NCBI GenBank assembly: GCA_031288765.1
Contig: JAITQV010000685.1
Coordinates: forward strand, 1 to 6,757
Direction: 5' to 3'
Length of the DNA stretch: 6,757 bases
Source of the DNA: Planctomycetaceae bacterium
GTDB taxonomy: Bacteria > Planctomycetota > Planctomycetia > Pirellulales > Thermoguttaceae
The notes beneath the pieces are model-generated. The model did no database searches and was not told the DNA's origin. It worked only from the letters and a program-made list of their open reading frames with translations. Below are positions 1-5,801 of the stretch, piece by piece. Each line of letters opens with the position of its first letter. Position 1 is the first letter of the stretch. Position numbers and translations under genes: made by a program.

Positions 1-47
1 CTTGCAGAAATGTGTTGACTGGTTTATATTTAATTCTTCCTATTCGT

Positions 48-90
48 ATTCAATTTCAATAAAGGTTGTTTTATTGAGTTGTTATTGAAT
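48..90. repeat. AT-rich double-stem hairpin upstream of the cyclophilin gene
   Basis: An inner perfect 8-bp stem, TCAATAAA (56-63) with TTTATTGA (70-77), has a 6-nt loop GGTTGT. An outer 7-bp pair, ATTCAAT (48-54) with ATTGAAT (84-90), encloses it. It ends 39 nt before the start codon at 130, so it could lie in the 5' leader or in the spacer after an upstream gene. No long T-tract follows, so it is not a convincing terminator. In AT-rich DNA a structure like this can arise by chance. Confidence 0.35.
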
Positions 91-129
91 TTCCAAACAC
101 TATAACCCCTTTCATTCACACCAACAAAT

Positions 130-1395
130 ATGTTCTCTCTCCAAATTGTTACGACAGTGTTGTTTTTGTTTACGGTTTTGACTCAGGAAAATCCCCCGCA
201 ACCGGAATCTTCCGCCAAACAAGGTGTTCGTCCTGATATTGAAGCGAACTACGCCCAATCAGAATCGGAAGCCGAAGCACTCGGTCAAAAAAATAAAGAA
301 TTCATGGAAAAATTTTACGCTTTCCGTGAATCCAACAAAAAACTAAACACCCTAAAAGTTGAATACCCCGCCGCTAAAACAAACCGGCAAGAAGAAATCG
401 AAAAAGAATATTGGGCTTTGTACAACAACGGTTTGGCAATCTATAAACAAATGTTTTCCGCCGCTTTCGAAGCCTTCGACGAAACTCCAAACCGCAACCC
501 GTTTGTCAATAATATCCTTTACGGAATGGTCGAATGGGAATACCGCCGCGAAAATTATGAACAATCAGTTGTCATATTTAAGCGGCTTGTCGCTAAGGGA
601 ATTGCCCGTGAAGCCGAAGTGCTTTACGCTTATGCCGGATTGGCGGCGTTGCTGACCGCCGATTTGGACGAAGCCGAAGCATGGCTCAAAACCGCAACCG
701 ATAACGGCTACTTGGAAAAAGTCCTGAAAAATATCGGCGAAACAAAAGAAGGAAAAGAGCAAGTTAGGGCTCTTGAAGGTTTTTATAACCTTATTCCGCA
801 ATTAAAAAAGGATTGGGCAAAAGAAACGGAAATCCGTAAAGCGGAAACCGAAGCAGGTGAAAAAGACCCGTCCAAAAAATTGCCCCGTGTTCAGATTAAA
901 ACAACCAAAGGAACGATTGTGGTTGAACTTTTCGAAAACGAAGCGCCCAACACGGTTGCCAGCTTTATTTCGCTGGTTGAAAAGGGATTTTACAATGGGA
1001 CTGTTTTTCACCGTGTTTTACCGCAATTTATGGCTCAGGGCGGTGATCCGACCGGAACCGGTCGCGGCGGACCGGATTATATGATTAATGATGAATGCGG
1101 CTCGAAATTTCCGAATGCTCGAAAACATTTTCGCGGTTCCTTGAGTATGGCAAACGCCGGACCCAATACCAATGGTTCTCAGTTTTTTCTGACTTTTGTG
1201 CCGACTTATTTTCTTGATGGACGTCATACTGTGTTTGGGCGTGTTGTCGAAGGAATAGAAATTTTGGCGGACATCCAACGGGTTGATCCGCAAGATGAAA
1301 ACAGTGTGATTCCTGTTCTCGACAAAATTGAAGAAGCAAAAGTTCTCAATAAACGGGAACACCCTTATGAACCGGTTAAAAACGCTAACCGATAA
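130..1395 (+). CDS. Exported TPR-like / cyclophilin-type peptidyl-prolyl cis-trans isomerase
   Basis: Predicted to catalyse cis-trans isomerisation of X-Pro bonds and to assist folding of exported proteins. The 421-residue product has a hydrophobic N-terminus (residues 3-18), a charged helical linker, and a TPR-like helical region (about 125-200, with the repeat-like stretch AGLAALLTADLDEAEAW). A full cyclophilin domain follows (about 253-408). Its CypA-equivalent active-site residues are all present: R295, F300, M301, Q303, A341, N342, Q351, F353, L362 and H366. The CypA Trp121 position is Phe (F361), as in several bacterial cyclophilins with low cyclosporin affinity. An in-frame stop at 103-105 makes ATG 130 the only ATG start for the full ORF. 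No Shine-Dalgarno is visible before it. The signal-like N-terminus has no Lys or Arg ahead of the hydrophobic core, so the export route (Sec signal or membrane anchor) is uncertain. The gene ends in tandem stops TAA TAG. The isomerase call is secure; TPR assignment and periplasmic location are inferred. Confidence 0.93.
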   Translation: MFSLQIVTTVLFLFTVLTQENPPQPESSAKQGVRPDIEANYAQSESEAEALGQKNKEFMEKFYAFRESNKKLNTLKVEYPAAKTNRQEEIEKEYWALYNNGLAIYKQMFSAAFEAFDETPNRNPFVNNILYGMVEWEYRRENYEQSVVIFKRLVAKGIAREAEVLYAYAGLAALLTADLDEAEAWLKTATDNGYLEKVLKNIGETKEGKEQVRALEGFYNLIPQLKKDWAKETEIRKAETEAGEKDPSKKLPRVQIKTTKGTIVVELFENEAPNTVASFISLVEKGFYNGTVFHRVLPQFMAQGGDPTGTGRGGPDYMINDECGSKFPNARKHFRGSLSMANAGPNTNGSQFFLTFVPTYFLDGRHTVFGRVVEGIEILADIQRVDPQDENSVIPVLDKIEEAKVLNKREHPYEPVKNANR

Positions 1396-1418
1396 TAGAC
1401 GATAACAGGAAAACATCA

Positions 1419-1435
1419 ATGAATATAAAATTCAT
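1419..1435 (+). other. Small hairpin after the cyclophilin gene, possible weak terminator
   Basis: ATGAAT (1419-1424) pairs with ATTCAT (1430-1435) across a 5-nt loop, about 24 nt after the stop. It is followed by T-rich but interrupted sequence (TTTT at 1441-1444, TTTTT at 1454-1458). The stem has only one G:C pair, so termination would be weak at best. Read-through into the hemerythrin gene, 117 bp downstream of the cyclophilin stop, remains possible. Confidence 0.2.
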
Positions 1436-1497
1436 GAATGTTTTCATTATGTATTTTTGATTTTGATCCGGAAACTCTTTAACCTCAAACCTTTAAC

Positions 1498-1504
1498 AAG
1501 GGAG
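1498..1504 (+). promoter_or_regulatory. Ribosome binding site of the hemerythrin gene
   Basis: AAGGGAG lies 8 nt before ATG 1513, a strong Shine-Dalgarno at good spacing. It fixes the start and contrasts with the missing Shine-Dalgarno before the cyclophilin gene. Confidence 0.8.
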
Positions 1505-1512
1505 ATATTACA

Positions 1513-1920
1513 ATGGCTTATACTTGGAGTAAAGACATGGAAACCGGAAATACCCTCATTGATTCTCAACATCAGCAGTTGATTAAGGCGGTCAATGATT
1601 TATTAGCCGCCTGTGTTGCCGGACAGGGACGTGAAACACTTCATCAGACGTTGGATTTTCTGGCGTTTTACACGTCAAAGCATTTCGGCGATGAGGAAAA
1701 ATTGCAACAGCAATACCGATATCCCGATTACGCAAATCACAGAAATCTGCACGAACATTTTAAGATGTTTGTGCATGATCTTGCAACACAAATGAAAGAG
1801 TCCGGACCTACAACTGCTTTGGTTAGTAAAGTAACTTTTGGAGTTGGCGATTGGCTGGTCAATCACATTAAAAAAGAAGATACCAAAGTTGCCGCGTTTA
1901 TTCGCGAAAAAACAACTTAA
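1513..1920 (+). CDS. Single-domain bacteriohemerythrin
   Basis: A cytoplasmic non-haem di-iron O2-binding protein. Known family roles are O2 storage, delivery or scavenging, and O2 sensing when fused to signalling domains; this copy has no fusion. The 135-residue length is normal for stand-alone bacteriohemerythrins. It opens with the family signature W5...ID-x-QH and keeps all seven predicted iron ligands: H20, H57, E61 (in HFGDEE), H76 and H80 (HRNLH), H118 and D123 (HIKKED). It has no signal peptide or membrane segment. The Shine-Dalgarno at 1498-1504 supports the start. It lies 117 bp after the cyclophilin gene on the same strand, with a possible weak hairpin between, so co-transcription is open. 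The neighbourhood gives no clear partner. In a fermentative or microaerobic bacterium it would plausibly buffer oxygen for sensitive enzymes, but that role is inferred. Confidence 0.95.
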   Translation: MAYTWSKDMETGNTLIDSQHQQLIKAVNDLLAACVAGQGRETLHQTLDFLAFYTSKHFGDEEKLQQQYRYPDYANHRNLHEHFKMFVHDLATQMKESGPTTALVSKVTFGVGDWLVNHIKKEDTKVAAFIREKTT

Positions 1921-2031
1921 AGGAACTTCTCCAAGACTATTTTTTGACGGGATTTACGGAATTGGCAAGATAAAAACAAATAAAATCCTGTCACAAAGAT
2001 AGTTCCGGACAACGAATTTTAAAGTTCCTTT
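1919..2031. repeat. Nested inverted repeat directly after the hemerythrin stop
   Basis: An outer perfect 10-bp pair, AAAGGAACTT (1919-1928) and AAGTTCCTTT (2022-2031), encloses an inner 10-bp pair with one G-T wobble, GACGGGATTT (1946-1955) and AAATCCTGTC (1983-1992). The outer left arm begins inside the TAA stop codon. The right arm ends in TTCCTTTTT, so the fold could act as an mRNA 3'-end structure or an extended terminator. The wide spacing makes it a poor classical terminator. The word TTTTTGACG also occurs twice, at 1941-1949 and 2028-2036, hinting at an old duplicated or repeat-derived segment. Confidence 0.4.
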
Positions 2032-2055
2032 TTGACGATGGCGGGCAAGACACCC

Positions 2056-2081
2056 ATGTTCCTACATAATGTTCCTACACA
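2056..2081. repeat. Two tandem copies of a 13-bp unit
   Basis: ATGTTCCTACATA (2056-2068) is followed immediately by ATGTTCCTACACA (2069-2081), differing at one base. This is probably a slippage duplication; no function is evident. Confidence 0.6.
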
Positions 2082-2146
2082 ATAGTCATTTGTTACCGTT
2101 CAAAGTATATCAGGCATTTGGGGGAGATTTATTCGTTAGATTTTTG

Positions 2147-2390
2147 GTATCTATTCAATGATTTGCCAAACTCTTATGCGGAACAAACCTTATTTTCAAC
2201 CTGATTTTTCTAACAAAACAACCTTAGTAACCAAGAAGCCTTTATACAATTAATCTTATTACCTTATTATTTCATTTTTTTAATAAAGTAATAAGGTTGA
2301 TTGGTTTGGAATTTTGGGCTGCTAAGGTTGTTTTGTTAGGAAATAAGGCTAAAAATAAGGTTATATCGAAACATGCCGCTGAATAGATAC
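2147..2390. repeat. 244-bp palindromic element with GTATCTATTC terminal inverted repeats (MITE/REP-like)
   Basis: The ends are a perfect 11-bp inverted pair, GTATCTATTCA (2147-2157) and TGAATAGATAC (2380-2390). Inside lies a 177-bp near-palindrome, listed separately. The same terminal word recurs in the copies at 2499-2549 and 5802-5877. The left end continues as the reverse complement of CAAATCATT-GAATAGATAC, which matches the copy at 2530-2548 in 17 of 19 positions. The right half carries AATAAGGCT (2342-2350), one mismatch from AATAGGGCT in the other copies. It encodes no protein, so any movement would need a transposase elsewhere. I see no target-site duplication. That it is a mobile element is inferred; the repeat structure itself is directly visible. 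Confidence 0.65.
2186..2362. repeat. 177-bp near-perfect palindrome, potential long hairpin
   Basis: The arms start AACCTTATTTT (2186-2196) and end AAAATAAGGTT (2352-2362). They contain a perfect 18-bp pair, CTAACAAAACAACCTTAG (2210-2227) with CTAAGGTTGTTTTGTTAG (2322-2339). An inner pair, AATCTTATTAC (2252-2262) with GTAATAAGGTT (2288-2298), has one wobble. The outer 41 or so columns match at roughly 36 positions. The 2228-2251 / 2299-2321 section is only loosely paired. All pairings share a centre near 2274-2275, so this is one structure rather than chance overlaps. Transcribed from either strand it would fold into a long hairpin. Confidence 0.8.
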
Positions 2391-2462
2391 TAAAATTGTT
2401 GTTAATTACTGCTGTTAAACGGGTTCCGGTTGTACGGGTAAGGGATTAATTGACGGAGATTG

Positions 2463-2491
2463 GACTCGAAACTCTAGGAATTTGACTCGAA
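2463..2491. promoter_or_regulatory. Direct repeat GACTCGAA, 21-bp period, possible protein-binding site
   Basis: GACTCGAA occurs at 2463-2470 and again at 2484-2491. The 21-bp spacing is two helical turns, so both copies face the same side of the DNA. They sit just upstream of the TTGACA at 2497. Binding by a regulator is speculation. Confidence 0.2.
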
Positions 2492-2498
2492 TATACTT

Positions 2499-2549
2499 GA
2501 CAATAGGGCTGAAAACCCTATTGTCGGGACAAATCACCGAATAGATACA
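2499..2549. repeat. Second copy of the GAATAGATAC repeat, right half only, with 10-bp hairpin
   Basis: A perfect 10-bp stem, GACAATAGGG (2499-2508) with CCCTATTGTC (2516-2525), has a 7-nt loop. It is followed by CAAATCACC and the end word GAATAGATACA (2539-2549). The unit AATAGGGCT, 28 nt, GAATAGATACA (2502-2549) aligns without gaps to 5829-5876, at 35 of 48 identical by my hand count. No GTATCTATTC left end is present, so this is a partial copy. TTGACA (2497-2502) with TATTGT (2519-2524) at 16-bp spacing overlaps the stem and could act as a weak promoter. Confidence 0.65.
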
Positions 2550-2699
2550 TAAATACAATTGAGAAAAAAATTATAAAACTCGGCACAAATCTTTTATTTT
2601 TTACCTAAAAGTGTTTATAAGTCCTTGTTTTTAAGGATAAGATTTGCGAAAACGAGGTTTGAAGAAGTTCCTTTATGCTCTAATATTTTTTCTGCTCTG

Positions 2700-2727
2700 T
2701 TGACGCCTTCATTATAACCGCTACAAT
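2700..2727 (+). promoter_or_regulatory. Sigma-70-type promoter of the PPDK gene
   Basis: TTGACG (2700-2705) and TACAAT (2722-2727) each match the consensus in 5 of 6 positions and are separated by 16 bp. Transcription would start near 2734, giving a leader of about 74 nt that contains the hairpin at 2746-2763. This is the best promoter-like match I found in the window. It is predicted by eye. Confidence 0.55.
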
Positions 2728-2745
2728 GATCGCAATTCTATTCCG

Positions 2746-2763
2746 TGCCGGTTGAAATCGGCA
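2746..2763 (+). other. Leader hairpin upstream of PPDK
   Basis: TGCCGGT (2746-2752) pairs with ATCGGCA (2757-2763), including one G-T pair, around the tetraloop TGAA. It would lie in the first third of the predicted PPDK leader. No T-run follows, so it is not a terminator. It may stabilise the mRNA or be incidental. Confidence 0.35.
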
Positions 2764-2792
2764 TAAACACATCAAACTCTCTAACATAAATA

Positions 2793-2798
2793 AAGAGG
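2793..2798 (+). promoter_or_regulatory. Ribosome binding site of the PPDK gene
   Basis: AAGAGG lies 9 nt before ATG 2808, an acceptable Shine-Dalgarno. It supports a start that gives the normal PPDK N-terminus (KYVYSFG). Confidence 0.65.
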
Positions 2799-2807
2799 CA
2801 ACCTATT

Positions 2808-5534
2808 ATGGCAAAGTACGTTTATAGCTTTGGTAAAGATGGAACAGACGGCGACGCAACAATGAAAAATTTGCTCGGCGGAAAAGGCGCAAACCTCGCC
2901 GAAATGGCAAAAATCGGTCTGCCGGTTCCCTCCGGTTTCACCATCACCACCGAAGTCTGTACCTATTTTTACGATCATGGCAGAACCTATCCTCCCGAAT
3001 TGCAGGAACAAGTCAATGAAGCCATGAAAAAAATTGAAACCACTATGAATAAAAAGTTCGGCGATACCCAAAACCTGCCGCTCCTTGTTTCCTGCCGCTC
3101 CGGCGCACGGGAATCAATGCCGGGAATGATGGACACCGTTCTGAATATCGGTCTCAATGACAAAACCATCGAAGTTCTCGCCGAAAAATCCGGCGATCCG
3201 CGTTTTGCATGGGATTGTTACCGGCGTTTCGTTCAAATGTACGGCGATGTCGTTCTCGAAATGAAACCCAAAAGCAAAACCGATATCGACCCGTTTGAAG
3301 AAATTCTCGAAAAGAAAAAAGAAAAAGCCGGTGTTAAACTCGACTCCGAACTTAAACCGGAACATCTGAAAGAACTCGTTAAAGAGTTCAAAGCCGCCGT
3401 GAAAAAACAAACCGGTAAAGATTTTCCCGATGATCCGATGGAACAGGTTTGGGGCGGAATCGGAGCGGTGTTCGGGTCGTGGATGAACGACCGCGCCATC
3501 GTTTACCGCCGCACTTACGGTATTCCGCACGACTGGGGGACTGCCGTCAATGTGCAGGCAATGGTGTTCGGTAATATGGGCGATGACTGTGCGACCGGTG
3601 TTGCTCTGACTCGAAACGGCGCCACCGGTGTTCCGGGTATTACCGGTGATTATCTCATCAACGCCCAAGGTGAAGATGTGGTCGCCGGTATCCGGCTTCC
3701 CAAAAAGATCGAAGATTCGCTCAATAAAGATATGCCCAAAGTCTGGACGCAATTCGCGGATGTCGCAATGAAACTGGAAAATCATTACCGCGATATTCAG
3801 GATATTGAGTTCACCATCGAACGCCAAAACCTCTGGATGCTCCAAACCCGTAATGCCAAACGAACCGGTTTTGCGGCTGTTCGTGCCGCGGTTGATATGG
3901 TCAACGAAGGACTTATCACTCCGGCGGAAGCAATCGCCCGGATTCCCGCCAACGATGTTACGCAACTCTTGCAGCCGATTTTCAGCGGAACCGGTTTGAA
4001 AGGGAAAACGCCCATTGCCAAAGGTATTGCCGCCGGTCCCGGCGCGGCAACCGGACAAATTTGTTTCCAACCCGATGACGCCGAAGCAATCTGGCAAAAA
4101 GACAACAACGCCAAAATTATTCTTGTCCGGCGCGAAACAACACCGGAAGATTTGCGCGGTATGAAGGTCGCACAAGGTATTCTGACTTCATTCGGTGGTG
4201 CCGCTTCGCATGCCGCTTTGGTCAGCCGCCAGATGGGAAAAGCGTGTATTTGCGGTTGCGATGGCATCGTGATCGATTACAAAGCCGAAACAATGACCGT
4301 TGGAACAAAAGTTTTCAAAAAAGGCGACTGGATTTCCGTTGACGGTTTTACCGGCAATGTTTATGAAGGTCAGGTTCCGACTTCGCCGTCCGAAATCCTG
4401 CAAGTGTTGTTTGAAAAAACACTCAAACCGCAAGATGCTCCGTTGTATCAATGCTTCCAGCAACTCATGAGTTGGTCTGATCGTTACCGCAAACTCGGTA
4501 TTCGCACCAACGCGGATAACCCAAAAGAAGCGGAACGGGCAATTTCTTTCGGAGCGGAAGGAATCGGTTTGACCCGAACCGAACACATGTTTTTCGACCG
4601 GATTGACGATTTCCGCCGGATGATTCTTTCGGAAACGGTTGAAGACCGCGAAAAGGCTCTCGAACCGTTGCTCAAATATCAGCGGGAAGATTTTGAGGGT
4701 ATTTTCCGTACAATGAACGGTCGTCCGGCAACAATCCGGCTTCTTGATCCGCCGCTCCATGAATTTGTGCCGCATGAAGCCAAAGAGCAGGAAGAACTTG
4801 CCAAAAAAATCGGTATCAAAAAGGAAAAGATTGCGGAACGGGTTCACGAACTTGCCGAATCGAATCCGATGCTTGGTCATCGCGGTTGCCGTCTTGGGAT
4901 TGTTTACCCCGAAATCACCCGAATGCAGGCTCGTGCGATTTGCGAAGCGGCGGTTAATGTGATGAAGGAAGGAATTGATGTTCACCCGGAAATTATGATT
5001 CCGTTGGTTGGAAACATCACGGAATTTCGTAATCAGGAAAAGATCATTCGTGAAACAGCCGCAAAGGTGTTCCGGGAAAAAGGTGTTACGGTTGACTATT
5101 TGGTCGGAACAATGATTGAAATTCCGCGTGCCGCCGTAACAGCAGACGAAATTGCAAAAGGCGCGGAGTTCTTCAGTTTCGGAACAAACGACTTGACGCA
5201 AACGGGGCTTGGTATCAGCCGCGACGATTATGGGGCGTTCATCAACCAATATCAGGAGTTGGACATTTTTCCGGCGGATCCGTTCCAGACATTGGATCAG
5301 GAAGGTGTCGGCAAGCTCATCAAGATAGCGATTGCGGGTGGTCGGGAAACGCGACCGGACATCAAACTGGGAATTTGCGGCGAACACGGCGGCGATCCGG
5401 CTACGGTGAAATTCTGTCACAAAGTCGGTTTGAATTATGTGAGTTGTTCACCGCTTCGATTACCGGTTGCTCGGCTTGCTGCTGCCCAAGCTGCAATTCA
5501 GGAAAAGAAAGAAAAAGACGCCGCTAAGAAATAG
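2808..5534 (+). CDS. ppdK: Pyruvate, phosphate dikinase (PPDK)
   Basis: Cytoplasmic enzyme for the reversible reaction ATP + Pi + pyruvate = AMP + PPi + PEP; it can serve glycolysis with PPi or gluconeogenesis. The 908-residue length is typical. The N-terminal nucleotide-binding domain (about 1-350) has GGKGANLAEM (24-33, K26), SCRSGARESMPGMMDT (95-110) and the acidic IEFTIERQNLWMLQTR stretch (333-348). The central phospho-His domain (about 400-520) has GGAASHAALVSR with catalytic H468. The C-terminal PEP/pyruvate barrel (about 535-890) has R566, GIGLTRTEHMFF (585-596), R644, E771, FGTNDLTQTG (791-800) and GICGEHGGDP with the acid/base C857. A466 replaces the Thr that is phosphorylated in regulated PPDKs, two residues before the His. 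The segment after NDLTQ reads TGLGISRDD rather than the commoner TTFGFSRDD, which points to a different bacterial subgroup. The gene stands alone between its own promoter and terminator. Confidence 0.98.
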   Translation: MAKYVYSFGKDGTDGDATMKNLLGGKGANLAEMAKIGLPVPSGFTITTEVCTYFYDHGRTYPPELQEQVNEAMKKIETTMNKKFGDTQNLPLLVSCRSGARESMPGMMDTVLNIGLNDKTIEVLAEKSGDPRFAWDCYRRFVQMYGDVVLEMKPKSKTDIDPFEEILEKKKEKAGVKLDSELKPEHLKELVKEFKAAVKKQTGKDFPDDPMEQVWGGIGAVFGSWMNDRAIVYRRTYGIPHDWGTAVNVQAMVFGNMGDDCATGVALTRNGATGVPGITGDYLINAQGEDVVAGIRLPKKIEDSLNKDMPKVWTQFADVAMKLENHYRDIQDIEFTIERQNLWMLQTRNAKRTGFAAVRAAVDMVNEGLITPAEAIARIPANDVTQLLQPIFSGTGLKGKTPIAKGIAAGPGAATGQICFQPDDAEAIWQKDNNAKIILVRRETTPEDLRGMKVAQGILTSFGGAASHAALVSRQMGKACICGCDGIVIDYKAETMTVGTKVFKKGDWISVDGFTGNVYEGQVPTSPSEILQVLFEKTLKPQDAPLYQCFQQLMSWSDRYRKLGIRTNADNPKEAERAISFGAEGIGLTRTEHMFFDRIDDFRRMILSETVEDREKALEPLLKYQREDFEGIFRTMNGRPATIRLLDPPLHEFVPHEAKEQEELAKKIGIKKEKIAERVHELAESNPMLGHRGCRLGIVYPEITRMQARAICEAAVNVMKEGIDVHPEIMIPLVGNITEFRNQEKIIRETAAKVFREKGVTVDYLVGTMIEIPRAAVTADEIAKGAEFFSFGTNDLTQTGLGISRDDYGAFINQYQELDIFPADPFQTLDQEGVGKLIKIAIAGGRETRPDIKLGICGEHGGDPATVKFCHKVGLNYVSCSPLRLPVARLAAAQAAIQEKKEKDAAKK

Positions 5535-5599
5535 GAAACTATTCAACTCAACGCCGGCTGTTACATAATCCAATAATTGTTTTATCCGGCAGCAACTTC

Positions 5600-5639
5600 A
5601 ACACGGCAATCGACAAAAAATCGGTTGCCGTGTTTTTTT
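5600..5639 (+). terminator. Rho-independent terminator of PPDK
   Basis: A 13-bp stem with one G-T pair, ACACGGCAATCGA (5601-5613) and TCGGTTGCCGTGT (5621-5633), can be extended by A5600-T5634. It has the loop CAAAAAA and is followed directly by a T-tract ending at 5639. It starts 66 nt after the PPDK stop and separates PPDK from the downstream secreted gene. Confidence 0.93.
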
Positions 5640-5655
5640 GTTGGAGATTTTATCG

Positions 5656-5704
5656 GTAACTGTTTTTTGATAAGCTTTACAACAATTACAAAATAGACAG
5701 TTAC
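5656..5704. repeat. 8-bp inverted repeat GTAACTGT / ACAGTTAC
   Basis: GTAACTGT (5656-5663) and ACAGTTAC (5697-5704) are perfect complements separated by 33 nt. They lie just after the PPDK terminator. The half-sites could be an operator or a remnant repeat end, but nothing decides this. Confidence 0.3.
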
Positions 5705-5801
5705 ACGCGGTCTTGTTCCATCGAATAGTCAGCATTTGCCGATGTTTATTGATATGCATCAACATGTTTTATTTTGGATGTTGACCGCATGGGAACCCAA
5801 T

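Larger units (their letters stand above)
1921..2807. other. 887-bp intergenic region, repeat-rich, no convincing gene
   Basis: I see no ORF with a credible start, codon pattern or recognisable protein on either strand, and no tRNA or rRNA. The region holds the nested inverted repeat after hemerythrin, a 13-bp tandem duplication, the 244-bp palindromic element, a pair of GACTCGAA direct repeats, a second partial copy of the palindromic repeat, and the PPDK promoter and leader. It is clearly more AT-rich than the coding regions, especially 2186-2362 and 2550-2700. An unrecognised small RNA cannot be excluded. Confidence 0.7.

Noticed and set aside
15..46. Promoter TTGACT (15-20) for the cyclophilin gene
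   Set aside because: No -10 element better than a poor match lies at 16-18 bp. The nearest candidate, TATTCG, is at 20 bp.
62..76. AAGGTTGTTTT shared with the right arm of the large palindrome (2324-2334)
   Set aside because: Only 11 bp of T/G-rich sequence with no extended similarity, so it is likely chance. It was not counted as a repeat copy.
1018..1419. 133-codon - strand frame opposite the cyclophilin domain
   Set aside because: It is a shadow of the cyclophilin coding sequence, whose + strand translation carries every active-site residue.
2186..2362. CRISPR-like array
   Set aside because: The repeats are inverted arms of one palindrome, not regularly spaced direct repeats with spacers, and no cas gene is present.
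2425..2480. Possible tRNA fragment (GGGTTCCGG and GGACTCGAAACTC look T-arm-like)
   Set aside because: No acceptor stem, D-arm or anticodon arm can be assembled at proper spacing, and the T-loop consensus TTCRA is not matched in place.
3114..5420. Long - strand open frames (353 and 410 codons) opposite PPDK
   Set aside because: They are mirror frames of a strongly conserved PPDK gene. The translations are rich in Phe, Asn and Arg with no recognisable domain.
5720..5735. CGAATAG word resembling the GAATAGATAC repeat end
   Set aside because: The match stops after GAATAG (next bases TCAGC) and no AATAGGGCT or TCGGGA lies at the family spacing.
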